Origin: Theocolax elegans | Lineage: Eukaryota; Arthropoda; Insecta; Hymenoptera; Cerocephalidae | NCBI GenBank assembly: GCA_026168455.1 | Contig: CM047426.1 | Location: 61,300,958 to 61,364,957 of the forward strand | Length of the DNA stretch: 64,000 nt | Direction of reading: 5' to 3' | Shown here: positions 22,621-34,350 of the stretch, in pieces | Position numbering within the stretch: the stretch's first letter is position 1 | How the letters are laid out: every line of letters begins with the position of its first letter | Translations under genes and position numbers: made by a program | The notes under the pieces: model-generated | The model's input: the letters and a program-made list of their open reading frames with translations, nothing else | Told to the model about the DNA's origin: nothing | Database searches by the model: none

Positions 22621-23429
22621 CTAATCCCAAGCCTGGTCTTTACGCAGTAACTTGGTAAGGGGAGCTTTAATGTCAGCTTCTTGATTAATGAATCGAGAGT
22701 ACCAGCCTACCATCCCGAGGAAGGATCTTAGCTGTTTGATATTACGAGGAGTAGGGTAGTTAAGGATTATAGCGACTCGTTCCTTATCAGGCCTCAAGTC
22801 GTCCGCGTCCAATTTGTACCCAAGGAACGTTACGCTGAAACAACAAAACTCACACTTCTCTCGATTTACTTCGAGTCCAGCGTCATTCAACGTCCTTAGT
22901 ACGTATTCGAGCCATTTTAGATGATCCTCAAAAGTTTCGGTAATGACGATCAAGTCATCTAGGTAACCAAATACATGAGGTTCCACCTTAGGCCCGAAAA
23001 TTATATATATAAGCCGTGCAAAGGTCATAGGAGCATTCATGAGGGCAAACGGCATTCTCGTGAACTGCCACAGCCCGACCCTGGTACAGCAAATGTAGTA
23101 TAATACCGGGTCGCCTCGGCCATTAATAATTGGAAGTACGCTTTTTTAAGATCGATTTTCGATATATACCTTGCATTATGCAGTTTATTCAATATGGTAT
23201 CCATATTAGGAATTGGATAAGAATCACGTTTTGTGACTGCATTAAGGTTTCGAAAATCAATACAGAAGTGATTACTTCCTTCGTCCTTGCGGAGCAGCTG
23301 ACCAATCAGTCGCACTCGGTTCAATAATGCCCTTGTCAAACATCTTTTTGACCTCACTCTGGGAAAATTCGAGGACCTTGGGAGACATATGTCTTGGCTT
23401 ATGACGGACCGATCTTGCACCAGGCTCAA
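22621..23429 (-). pseudogene. Ty3/gypsy reverse transcriptase, frameshifted
   Basis: Two minus-strand frames together span the reverse transcriptase. The first (23429 to about 23090) has FCIDFRNLNAVTKRDSYPIP and KIDLKKAYFQL, the fingers/palm motifs with the first catalytic Asp. The second (23055 to 22621) has MPFALMNAP, the YLDD catalytic box, a CEFC/FLGYKL block and RSFLGMVGWYSRFI, the connection region. A one-base shift near 23080 breaks the frame between VPG and MPF. Domain order protease-RT-RNase H-integrase is that of Ty3/gypsy. The element is inactive. Confidence 0.9.
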
Positions 23430-23447
23430 CCTCTATGTGGTGCTCCG

Positions 23448-23850
23448 TTAACGTTCACGTTGTCCGTGGACGTCTCCCGGGGGCAAGAGTAGGCTTTCAA
23501 CTAACTCTTTGACTTGTTTCCGCTGGTCGTCCTGTATCTCAATTATACCAGCACGTTTAGTGGAAATCCTCGAATCAATGTCATGAGTTGTATCTCTGTC
23601 GAAGTGTCTCCAATCACTCTCGCCAATACGCCAGATAGCTTCGCCTAATTTGACTTCCATATTCCAATGTTGTAGAAAATTCATACCGAGAATGATGAAA
23701 TGCTCAATATTCTCAGTTGGATATTGCCATCAAGGCCTTTTACACAGAATAGAATGTCGATAAGGCCAAGAACTTTAAGTGTCGGTCCAGCCATACCTTT
23801 CACGATAACCTTGACAGGTCTCCATTTTAACTTCTACTGTTCGACAACAT
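23448..23850 (-). pseudogene. Ty3/gypsy aspartic protease C-terminal part and linker
   Basis: On the minus strand, about 23850-23690 carries a GMAGPTLKVLGLIDI-type stretch, then in another frame (23684 down to 23448) NFLQHWNMEVKLGE, which matches the ILGMDFL-type C-terminal end of retrotransposon proteases. The catalytic D[ST]G is not visible in this window part, so the protease is truncated or scrambled. It lies just upstream of the RT as expected. Confidence 0.6.
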
Positions 23851-24110
23851 CTGATTTGCGTTTAAACTCAGATGCTCCAATTGTGCATACACTGCCTCAA
23901 TTGGAATCTTCTTTGTTTCCCGACGAATATCCCTAGCTATGCGCGATTCACGAATAAGCTGGGCTATTCGGGCTTCATAGCTGCTGCCCATTATTTTTTT
24001 TGACCAGCAGCAGCCGATGTGTTATGTCGGGAGAAGTACTCTCAAACGGGATTGCAGATGAAATCCCTAGTGTTTCAAATACTTCGGAAGTATCCAATTT
24101 TCAATTGGAA
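23851..24110 (-). pseudogene. Possible gag/pro linker remnant
   Basis: Minus-strand frame 24000-23850 reads through a charged stretch (SYEARIAQLIRESRIARDI) in line with the protease remnant. No zinc knuckle is visible. Weak. Confidence 0.25.
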
Positions 24111-25660
24111 ATTATTTTATTGGATTCACCACAATAAAATAATTATTACTCCCAACCGTTAAAAAAAATTTGGTGTCGGCTTAATTACAATAAATTGTAA
24201 ACATGCACCGACTAGTGTACCAACAAAATTAATTCATTTAATCAAAATCCAAAAGATTTTCTTTAAACGAAATTTATTTCGTCCTTAGAAGGACAAAACA
24301 ATTAAATTTTGCTGGTTAAAGTTGTGGCAAATCACACACTCAACACTTGCACCAAATTAAAATTAAAGATTTAACTTGTTCACAAGTCTAAATAATTAAT
24401 GTTTATAATAGTGTCTTGTGACTCTCACACACCAAGACTCTATACAATTGCTTCTGCAAGCACAAGTAATCATCAACAAAAATAATCTTAAATTATTTCA
24501 ATATCGTCGGTAATCTAACAGTAATGGTAAATTTAACGATTTCCCAAAATATCTCTCTCGCCAGTTATAATCCAACAGATTCCTCACTGGCGAAAAGAAG
24601 AATTTATTTGTTATAGAAATTGAAATAATTAAAGTTCTAATTTATTAATAAATACAGAAACAACAAATTATAAAGGAAGAAAAGGGAAAAAAAATTAAAT
24701 TATTTATCTCGCTAACGAGTCTAAGTAATTAATTTTAAATGAATATATAAATAAATACAGTGTCTTGTGATTCACACACACCAAGACACCATTTATTATT
24801 TTGCTTATCTAAGCCAAACAAAAAAATTTCCTTTATAATTTTATTCTACAAACACAAATTTAATTGAATTCTTTCAAAAAGTGGGGGTATTTACGAAATG
24901 TTGTAAATCCCGTATAGTTATGAACAAAATAATTATTTCACTAGTTGTCGTCCCAAACGACAATTTTTCAGCGAAAAATATTTATTTTATCCTAAAAAGG
25001 ACTAAATAAAATAATTTATGTTGCTAGCAAGTTGAAATAATTTATATTTCCTTTTATAAATAAATCGAATGAAAAGGAAATGAAAATTTAATTATTTAAC
25101 TTGCTAACAAGTCTAAACAATTAAATTCATACACCGAATTATTTTACTCAAACACACCAAAAAAAAAAAATTATTTATAACCAATTATTTAACTACCAAA
25201 CAAGTCTAAATAATTGGTAAAAATGTGTAGAGATATAATTAAACACACAATAGAGAAAAGAAAGTTTTTACATATATTAAAATTTCACGGCAAATAACGA
25301 ATACAAAATATTAGGTTAGATGCCAATCATTTAAATACATGCAAAGAAAATATAAATTCAATTATTTAACTCACTCTTAAGTCCAAATAATTATATTTTA
25401 CAACTGTCGTATCTTTTCGAAACAATCACACAAAGATACTTAACGTTAATTGTTTAATTTGCAACAAGTCTAAACAATTAACATGAGTTATAAAAAAAAA
25501 AATTTCTCACACTCAAAAATTTTCAAAAATATGTTACAAATATAGTGAGCAGTAACACTTCATAAATATAAAATATTAAATTAAGTAATTACTGTCAGAT
25601 AATTGCAATAGAAATAATTTTAATTATTTTACTCACACACGAGTTTAAATAATCAAAGGG
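24111..25660. repeat. Cluster of short imperfect hairpins in AT-rich DNA
   Basis: At least nine small inverted repeats of 25-40 bp lie within 1.55 kb. Perfect 12-bp arms: ATTATTTTATTG at 24111-24122 with 24132-24143; ACCAATTATTTA at 25180-25191 with 25207-25218; GTTAATTGTTTA at 25445-25456 with 25471-25482. Others: GTGTCTTG/CAAGACAC (24760-24767/24782-24789), GTCCTT/AAGGAC (24281/24289), and copies of an AATTATTTAACTTG...CAAGTCTAAATAATT design near 24371, 24700, 25087, 25352 and 25620. The arms keep pairing although the sequences differ. No coding frame is present. Confidence 0.75.
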
Positions 25661-26345
25661 CGAGATAGCGCCCCACGCAAGTATGGGCGCGTAAGCCTTA
25701 TTATACAGCTAACTCGGTCATTGAATTTTCTTTTCATAACCGTTTATTATATACTATTTATTTTTATGAAATTTATGAAACATCGCTTCCCCTATTTATT
25801 TATCTTTGGTTTACATCAGGTTTTGTGCGAATTAATTCACGTATAATTAAGAAAAGCCGCGATAAAAGAATTGGATGTCGATTTCCTTTACTCGATTTTT
25901 GCTTCTTCCTTTTATATTACATTACCCGTATATATCTATATTTATACTTGGAAAAAAGTTGAGATAGAGCGATGGGCGAATATATAAGAGAGAAAGAAAG
26001 ACACTCCTTTCCAGCCCGAGAAAGAATGCGTACAGAGGTAAAATCATAATAAGAGAAGTTATAACGTGACCGTAAGAGGGATCTAGTATCAAGTGAATAC
26101 TTTCATCACAGCTGTATCGTCAGGCCGATTTTGTTGTGAATATGAGTTATTACAATTAATAAATTGTTTACATAATTTTTCGTTAATTTAAAAACAATTG
26201 GTATATAAGCAAGTCAAACAAGTAAATGTATCTATGATATTCTTATAATTCCATCGCAGGCATATGCATAAAACAGAAAAAACAAATACGTTTACGGAAA
26301 TATAATGAACCAGCAAAGGGAATAACGAACGATTAAGAAATTGTT
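25661..26345. other. AT-rich sequence, no gene seen
   Basis: No supported frame. A GAGAGAAAGAAAGACA purine run lies near 25988-26003. Confidence 0.5.
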
Positions 26346-26555
26346 TTGCTGTACGCAAGTTGTGACAATGTGCTTTGCACATGTCAAGAGCGAGCGACAG
26401 AACCCCTGGCGAACACCTACCTACCCGTACAAGCTAGACGAGTCCCTAGTTACACCTACCTACCCATATACTTTCCCAACTACCTACCCGCACATCAGCT
26501 AAATCCTACCTACCCTCACAGTCTAATAACCCCATCCCAAGCACAGCACATATAA
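26346..26555 (+). CDS. Short Tyr-Leu-Pro repeat frame (doubtful)
   Basis: A 69-codon frame starts with ATG and repeats TYLP, YTYLPIYFPNYLP and NPTYP blocks, arising from a CTACCTACC minisatellite-like DNA pattern. Tyr-Leu-Pro repeats recall cuticular proteins and the YLPP motifs of the exon at 16100. Here there is no splice context or signal peptide, so it may simply be a simple-sequence frame. Confidence 0.2.
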   Translation: MLYASCDNVLCTCQERATEPLANTYLPVQARRVPSYTYLPIYFPNYLPAHQLNPTYPHSLITPSQAQHI

Positions 26556-27782
26556 AACACTTGGCCTTGACGTTAAAGGCCAGGGCGAGCTCAGAACCTC
26601 AGGTGGGCTCCTCCGAGTCTGACACTGCAAACAGGATACTAAAAGGGAGGCGATCACCAGGAAGCCTCCAGGACTCTCCGAAGTCTCACAGTACAGCAGT
26701 CAAGGCGATGAGGTAGTATCCAGGCAGGAAGCAGAAGAACCTCCAACGCCAAACAAGATACAGCTGTAAACAAGATACTAAATAAGAGCAAATACGCAGT
26801 AAGAGGGTAAGGAGCAAGGAAGAGGATAAACAGCCATAGGCAGAAGACAAAGACAAGGAAAAACATGTACAGCTGTATATAATCATTACAGCTATACAAG
26901 GAACATCATAGGATAAATTGAGGTTAGGTTGCTGTACACAAACAACCTGTACAGCCGATCTCCCGCATACAAATACGCATATGTGCGTAAACATTACGAC
27001 CAAGTACTTACCTAGAGCCGTAGACGGAGCGACTATCCATAACTGAGGTCAACGTCGTCGAGGAGAGAAGGGTGACTCGGCCTCCAGCAGCAAGCGGCGG
27101 CGGGTGAGCTTCGTACCTGAAACTCATGCCGTACCAATTAGATGAATACAGATAATAAGGAACGAATTATTAGCAAGAAGCACCAGGTCATCATCACCAT
27201 ACAGCCGAGTTGTACCGATACAGCCTGAAAACAGCGGCACTTCACTCGCTCGCGAGACGCGAGATTGAGGTACCGCGCACGAGTGAGTACTGCGCAGGCG
27301 CGCGGTACGAACACGGAGCTCTCGAGCACGCCGAGAAGCAGAGCTCTACGGTCTGCCGTCCTGAATGGATCTTAATTAGTTTAGCGAAGCCGCAGAATTC
27401 GGGTAGCAAAAGAGAGAGATAGAGAGAGTGACATCGCTATTGAGGGACGAGTGCCGACTTCCTCGATAAAGGTTGGCGAATACTTCACTCTCGCTGCGTC
27501 GGTACCGCCGAGTATCCGTGATAGTGTGTGCGAGTTCCTGGTCCCATCCTCCTCCCCTTCCCTTCCCCTGCAGCAAACCGGAACGCTATCAGCGGAGCTC
27601 AGCTCCAAGTAATCAACGATAACCGCGAGTTATCGGATTAGTTGTCGCGTAATAACGCGGTTGGCGCCCACCCAATAATTATTCTGTTCTTTATTAATAA
27701 ATAACTATTTTATTTATAAGTACTTGCTGACCCTCATTCACCTGCACCCTGATCTCCAGTGCAGCGTTACAAAGTATATATG
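26556..27782. other. Mixed CpG-containing sequence, no gene called
   Basis: Contains a TATAAAA at about 26550, a duplicated AACAGGATACTAAA / AACAAGATACTAAA motif (26631 and 26767) and a CpG-rich tract 27010-27670 with GGTTGGCGCCCACCC at 27660-27674, which resembles the start of a retroelement primer-binding site. Small overlapping frames on both strands give no recognisable protein. A non-autonomous LTR element is possible but not shown. Confidence 0.3.
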
Positions 27783-27925
27783 TAAGACTTCCAGTGACTC
27801 CAGTATAGTGGATATAAATTAATAATTGTTTAAACATGATGAAATTCACTATACCTCCAGTGATTGGAAATAAATAGTACACTATTATATTACTCGAATA
27901 ACTGAGAAGTCCATTCAGATTATAC
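27783..27925. mobile_element. ~150-bp hairpin MITE, copy 1
   Basis: Shares over 100 bp with copy 2 at 28055-28203 (AGTATAGTGGATATAAATTA, ATAATTGTTTAAACA, GAAGTCCATTCAGATTATA). The right terminus is complete; the left lacks the outer TATAATCT, so this copy is slightly truncated. Confidence 0.7.
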
Positions 27926-28054
27926 GCAAGCTATCATATGTGATGAATTGTTATCAATTGGTTTGTTTTAGTTTTATTTATTTGTCAGAAAGTCTCTTGA
28001 GAGCATGTTTTCATGTAGTAAAATAGAAACTTTATATATATAAGATATCTTACG

Positions 28055-28203
28055 TATAATCTCAATAGACTTCCCAGTGACTTCAGTATAGTGGATATAA
28101 ATTAATAATTGTTTAAACACGGTGAAATTCACTACAACTCCAGTGTTTGGAAATAAACAGTACAATATTAACTCGAGTAACTGGGAAGTCCATTCAGATT
28201 ATA
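28055..28203. mobile_element. ~150-bp hairpin MITE, copy 2
   Basis: Terminal inverted repeats of about 24 bp: TATAATCTCAATAGACTTCC at the left and GGAAGTCCATTCAGATTATA at the right, with two mismatches in the paired 20 bases. Internal arms AGTATAGTG / CACTACA continue the hairpin. About 130 bp from copy 1, same orientation. Non-coding. Confidence 0.75.
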
Positions 28204-28735
28204 TTAGTTTATACTTTTCAATAGAGCAATAGTTTTACTTTCTTCTTTCTTCAAAGGAAATTTTTTACTTTTTACCCTATTGTAAAGTGTAATTTTTATA
28301 TTTTGCACTGTTTAAAGAGTAATTTTAATTGTTTAGTCGTTTAAAAGGTGTAGTTTTGGGTTTTTGTAATGTTACTTAAAGAGTAGTAAAGTCAACATAT
28401 TACTCATTTAAGGTTCAGTTTCTACTGTTTAGGGTTAAGAGTGTGCGATGAAACTTTCTTAATTTGACTGAATTTTCCTGAACGAAATGTCAGACTCGAA
28501 TTACACGAATCTACACCTTTTAACATAAATATTATAATTAATATATTAAATTAAATATCTAAAAAAATCCATACAGGTAGCTTAAAACAAAAGCAAGGGC
28601 ATAGCGTTCTGATTTTTTAAGAAATAATAATTTTTCTATTAATAATTGAGTAAACAAATTTTAGACGATAATTATTATTAGTAAATAAAACATTCAGACT
28701 AAGACATTCATTGCTAAGACATTTTTAAGTTTTAA
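28204..28735. other. AT-rich, no gene seen
   Basis: Repeated TTTAAAGAGTAAT / TTTAAAAGGTGTAG patterns near 28310-28390; nothing else recognised. Confidence 0.5.
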
Positions 28736-28752
28736 TATTAACAAAATATAAA

Positions 28753-29199
28753 GACCGACACGGTGGCGGAGTGGCGGAAACGCACCTCGGCCGGTCATGA
28801 AAGTTAAGCAGCACCGAGCGCGGTTGGCACTTGGATGGGTGACCGTTCTCGGGCTTAGCTTAAAATGATCGGTTAGGTGTTTTTTCACATTACACAACGT
28901 GAGCGGGAGGTGTGAGGCATTCGGTTTCGGTGTTAAAGTCTACGCAATGTGACCTTGCCACCCAAACAGAATTGTTCTCGAATACCCCGTCCTTCTCGGA
29001 GGTTTTCCTAAATGGCATTTATCCCAAAGGGTTTGGCCACATGTGTTCCCTCTCTCCACGGGCATAACCCCGGGCGAATGCGAGAAGGTGGGGTAAAGAG
29101 GGGGTAAAATTGGAAATGGAATAAAGGTGTAGGGGATACGTAAAAACCTGTGTAAAGGTGTACGTGGAAACTACCAAAAATTTAAAAAATTAAAAAATT
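28753..29199 (+). mobile_element. 5S-rRNA-derived SINE (SINE3-like), copy 2
   Basis: Flanked by a perfect 17-bp duplication, TATTAACAAAATATAAA (28736-28752 and 29200-29216). Same family as 13416-13844: CCGACACGGTGGCGGAGTGG start, 5S box A AAAGTTAAGCAGC (about 28800-28812), box C TTGGATGGGTGACC (28831-28844), then the GGGCATAACCCCGGGCGAAT block at about 29060. This copy keeps the GACCG after box C as in true 5S rRNA; copy 1 has GACACC. Tail: A/T-rich. Confidence 0.9.
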
Positions 29200-29216
29200 T
29201 ATTAACAAAATATAAA

Positions 29217-30184
29217 TTAAAAATATATGAATTTCATTAAACAATAGATAAGGTAAAAAAATTTTTTTAATAGTTTATAAGAACAATACAAAAAAATATC
29301 TCACTTCTGCGCTGAAGCGTACAAATTATTTAGCGATTTTACAATGCAATGGTTCTTGTTAATGGCATTGAACAAATTGTGCTTCCACATACTCTAATGT
29401 AGAATTTTGTGCTCTTTCAGAATCCATGGTCAAATATTTGGCCAGATTTAAAGGAGAAATGACAAAACCAATTTATTTACTACAAAAAAACCAACATTAA
29501 TTAAAAAAAAACTTTTACTCAATTTTTTTCAGAATGTTATTGCAAATATAATCTATGTTCAAAATATGAAGAAAGGTGAAGAGAATAGTTGATGTTTAAA
29601 TCAGTATTTTTTCAATAATACACGTTTTTTCAAATTATTGTTAATTTATCGAATAAGTAACCTTAAATCATCAAAAAAACTTATATATTATTATAGCTTC
29701 TTTGATAAACATAAATGTCTTACCATATAGTTTATGCATGGCGGGATCTATATGGCCGTCGTAAATGTATCAAGAAAGTAACAAATTGTAAATTTTCGTA
29801 CATTTCAGGCGTTATTTGCAGATTATAAGGTAGATAAAAAATTTTTTTCATTAAAAAATTACTGGTTTAAAGTACTAACTATTCTCTTCGCTTTTCTCCA
29901 CATTTTGAGTGTACATTATATTTTTTGAGTGTACATTATATTAGCGATAAAATTCTGGAAAAACACAAGAACAAATTTTTTTCTCAAATTTCGGTGTTTT
30001 TTTGTTTACATAGGTCTTATCATTTCTTTTTTGCGCCCTAAAAATAGGGTCTAAAGTATCCCTTTAGAAACCGGTGGGCGCAAAAGTACTTTAGCGCTTC
30101 CAGGATTCAACAAACGACAAAAATTCATAATCTTAGCTGCTCCCTAGATTTAGCGCAATGGTGCGTACGTGCTTGCGCGAATGC

Positions 30185-30221
<37 letters not shown>

Positions 30222-30483
30222 GATGTATATATATATATATATATACATCAGTATCGGTACTCATGGTGACACTACGTGTTATCTTGGTGTTTTGAGGTTA
30301 TAAAACATATGTAACGACTCAGGTATAAGGGGGAGAACATTAATTGATAGAATAATGCATAAAAAACCAATAACCCAAATACCTAAATACCCCTCACGGG
30401 TAAAAAAGCACACTTTGACCTTATAATATTAATGAAGGATTGAAGTTATAACCTCATTCGAAGTGCGAATAATAATAATATAT
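29217..30483. other. AT-rich sequence with TA microsatellite
   Basis: No gene seen. TA/CATA runs at about 30189-30246 around a palindromic TATACATATAGATGTATATA core. A direct repeat TTTTTGAGTGTACATTATA at about 29900-29940. Confidence 0.6.
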
Positions 30484-31704
30484 AATTTTATATAAAAAAT
30501 TTCTGCAATTAAAAGAACTGTAATCAAACAAGTATTTTGAATCGTACCATAATTTATATTTTAAATAAACATTTTTATATATATTACTTAAACTTTGTAA
30601 AAAGTTTCTGCAATTGAAAGCACTGAAATCAAACTGTAGTCGATAAGTATTTTGAACCATGCAAAAATTTCTACCAATCTGAATACAGATTTTTTTTATG
30701 AAAACTATCTTACACTATTACTTTTCATTCCTGGCCCTCTCATGTCTTACAGTAATAAATAAATAATATTCTCATGATATTAATTTGTGCAAAATTAATT
30801 TCTGCAATAATAATAAATTGGACATTTCTTTTTTATTCTTTTAAATAATAAAATAATACTTGCACCACCGTTGGTTAATAGGTGTTACCGCTTCATATAG
30901 GTGTTAATTCTAACTATATTAACTGATGTTACAGCTTGTGAACCATTACAAACATCTTAGCTATCATCTTATTTTAAAATTTATAGGCCTAATATATTAT
31001 GCAAAGCGACTTATGGCATATTATTAAATAGTGTGAAATCCACGCGTGGAAACAAGACTATATACTATATGTGAACCAATAATTTATTATTAATAAGCCC
31101 ATGAATTAATTGGTAAAATCATGTAGATTGTTTACATATACTTAGTTAAGTGAAATAATAATTATTTTACGAAACTACTAACAAAAATTTGTTTTTAAAA
31201 AAATAACGTAAGGCACTATACTGAATTTTCTGTTTTGGGAACTTTATTAGTTAAAAATAATGATGTCTATTGTTTCATTGGTGATGTAGAAAAATAAAAT
31301 TGCCAGAAAGTATTGCTATATTTATTTATTAATACTCGTTGCAGTTTCTTCACGGTACTATACTTTTATAAATGTACAGAAGTACATTAGTAAGTCAGAA
31401 TTAACACATAATATATGAAGCGTTTAACCAACGGTGGTGCAAAAATTATTTTATTATTTAAAAGAATAAAAGAGAAATGTGCATATTATTAGTATTGCAG
31501 AAATTAATTTTGCACAAATTAATATCATTAGAATATTATTTATTTATTACTGTAGTACATGAGAGGGCCAGAAATGAAAAGTAATAGTGTAAGATACTTT
31601 TCATAAAAAAAATCTGTATTAGAAATATTTGCATGGTTCAAAATACTTGTCGATTTCACTTTGATTACAGTTCTTTTAATTGCAGAAATTTTTTATATAA
31701 AATT
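30484..31704. mobile_element. Long inverted-repeat (fold-back) element, 1.2 kb
   Basis: The ends AATTTTATATAAAAAATTTC (from 30484) and GAAATTTTTTATATAAAATT (to 31704) are reverse complements, and the pairing continues inward: TGCAATTAAAAGAACTGTAA versus TTACAGTTCTTTTAATTGCA, the GGCCCTCTCATG/CATGAGAGGGCC pair (30734/31559), and ACCACCGTTGGTTAA / TTAACCAACGGTGGT (30865/31426). The left arm has an extra ~115-bp partial duplication (TTTCTGCAATTGAAAG at 30604). The central 540 bp (30890-31425) has no open frame. Non-autonomous DNA transposon or fold-back element. Confidence 0.85.
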
Positions 31705-32463
31705 TTCGTAATATTTAAAAAATGTCTAATTAAAATTCAAAGAAATAGATAAAATAAGGCTGTTAGAATTAAAATTATTTATTTATCTGATAACAATGTC
31801 AGATTGAATTGCAGAATTTATTTATCAGATAACAATTTTCAAAGTTTGATTAGAATAACACAATACTTGCGGGTTTTGACACCTTCTTGGAAGGTGTTTT
31901 CGAATTTAATACTTTCAATTGCAGAAAACTATTGTGCAATATAAGTTAGACATAGAAAAAAATGTAATGAAAATATAAATAAGTAGAGAAAATATGGGAG
32001 TTAGAATCAATATGACATTCCTTTAAATTAAATTCAATTTATTTCATCTTTGTATAATTGACTGAAGGGGAAAATAACAGTAAATTTGTCCAAAATTATT
32101 ATGTTGAGTTTCTTCTATTTCATTTTATGAACTGTGTAAGCTACAAAAGGTTATCCTTTTTTAAATTCGTACCTATTTTTATAGATGTTAACATTTACGT
32201 GCGATTTATTATTGAAATGACTAAAACTAAAAGAAATTATAATGTAATCGATTTTTAGAAGTCGATTGTTATTTACAAACACCGTAACGTTACCCGATAC
32301 ATAAAAAAAGCGAATAACTACCTGTTCGCACATCTTAATACTTATATGTAACTTATTGTTAAAACACCCAAGCAATAAAATAGCTACTATGACATCAATA
32401 TACATGAAAATTGCAGTCAAATAACCTGGAAAATTCTCGTGTTGATTTGGGCTGCCGATCGAC
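31705..32463. other. AT-rich, further AATTGCAGAA motifs
   Basis: No gene. The AATTGCAGAA motif of the fold-back element recurs at about 31811 and 31919, suggesting decayed neighbouring copies. Confidence 0.4.
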
Positions 32464-33116
32464 CCCTGGCGGAAATGGTATTTGAAAATAACTGCAAATA
32501 ACTGCAAATAACTAAAATATTTAATTGGGTTTGAGACGCTAATCACTATTATTTGTAGTTATTTGCAGTTATTTGCAGTTATTTACAGTTACAAATAATT
32601 ATCTGCAGTTATTAGTCTTTGTTGAAAGTTATAACACAAAATTTGACAGATATTATAAAAGTTAATAGCAATTATTAGCAAATATTAGCAGTTTTTATTT
32701 GTTTTTAATAGTTATTTGCAATTATTTGCTATTATTTGCACTTCTAATTTTGTGCTATAATAGAATTATAAAGAAATTGCATATAACTCCAAATAACTGA
32801 ATATAACTGCAAATAATTGGTATAATCTATTATTAGTAACTGCTAAAAACTGCAAATAATTGCCAATAATTATTTCTAAAAACTATATAAACCTACTTAG
32901 AATTTGACAAAACTGCAAATTACTGCAGGTAACTGCTAATAATTGCATATAACTGTTAATAACTGCAAGAAACTGCAAAGAGCTACAAATAATAGTTAAT
33001 AGCGTCTCAAACCCAACTAAATATTTTAGTTCTTTGCAATTATTTGCAGTTATTTACAGTTATTTGCAGTTATGTACAGTTATTTGCAGTTATTAGCATT
33101 TACCATTTCCGCTAGG
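32464..33116. mobile_element. Terminal-inverted-repeat element filled with a 10-bp minisatellite
   Basis: The left end CCCCTGGCGGAAATGGTA and right end TACCATTTCCGCTAGGGA are inverted repeats with one mismatch, and inner arms pair again: AATTGGGTTTGAGACGCTAA at about 32524 with TAGCGTCTCAAACCCAACTA at about 33000. Between them are many copies of AGTTATTTGC or its reverse complement GCAAATAACT, phased near 10 bp, on both sides of the centre. The element is non-coding, about 650 bp. No target duplication was recognised. Confidence 0.75.
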
Positions 33117-34250
33117 GACTATTTCATAATTTTTAAATTTCCATTGATTCGATCAACTCTCTTTGACAAATCAAGAACTTAGCATTATAATTGTTGACAT
33201 TGATAATCAGTATGTTTCGAATCCACCTGTATCAAAATTTTTCAATTGTTTGTTTTTGTTGCTCTTTAATATTTACTTTAGTATTGATACGAATAGTAAT
33301 AATAACATATCCAGATGGCAAAGACAATTTTTTAAGAATTCTAAAAGAATTAATAAGAGTTCGGAAGAATTCGTAAATCGGTTCAGATTTGTTCAGAAAG
33401 TATTCATAAAGAATTTTTAAAGATGTCGACCTATGTCCGCTTAGAAGGATTCATATTTAGTTGTTTAAAAGTATAGTTTATGAACAATAATATATTTTAG
33501 ATGTTCATAGTTACTTAAAAAGTATTCAAAAATTGTTCATATCGACGTTTTAAAAAGTTCTTTAAGAATATTCAATAGGTTATAATGAATAATAAAAAAG
33601 TACTTATTAAATTATTTTTATAATTTATTATAATCGAAATACTTAACAACGATTCATGTACGCTTAAAAAGTATTCGTAAAGTATTAATTTCAAATTGTT
33701 TTCATATAAGTTCCTAATTCATAATGAACGGAAAACTAATTTATATAGAATTAATTATCGTTTTTTAAATTGGATTAAAAATTAAAGAGTTCATATATGC
33801 TCAAAAAGTGTTCATAAAGTATACATAATGAATGAAATTAATTACTCCAATCTCCAAGAATCAATGATATTCACATACAATCTGTAAAATAAAAGTTTTT
33901 ATTGTTTATTTACTAAATATCTACTAATTATTTCAAAATTTAAATAACAAGTTTTTTTGTAAATAGTTTAAAATCAATCTAATCAACTCTCTGGAAAAAT
34001 CTAACCTACACTTTTACTTTACATATGTAAATTAATAAAAAACTCTCACAAGTAAAAAATAAATAAAAATATATAAAACATGTATACCTACGTTTGTCTT
34101 CGTGCGATTAATATTAATTTTTATTATAATAAATATCAGGATTAAATGAATTAAAAAAATTTGTTAACACCGTGTGCTTGCAAAATTGCGCCATCGAAGA
34201 TAACGTTTGTTACACTTGATACACATTATTAACACGTATATGTGACAATA
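33117..34250. other. AT-rich sequence with TTCATAAAGTAT-like recurrences
   Basis: No gene. Loosely repeated motifs such as AAAAAGTATTCGTAAAGTAT and AAAAAGTGTTCATAAAGTAT (33480-33830) suggest a decayed simple repeat. Confidence 0.5.
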
Positions 34251-34350
34251 NNNNNNNNNNNNNNNNNNNNNNNNNNNNNNNNNNNNNNNNNNNNNNNNNN
34301 NNNNNNNNNNNNNNNNNNNNNNNNNNNNNNNNNNNNNNNNNNNNNNNNNN
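34251..34350. other. Assembly gap (100 N)
   Basis: Exactly 100 unknown bases, the usual placeholder for a gap of unknown size. Confidence 0.99.
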
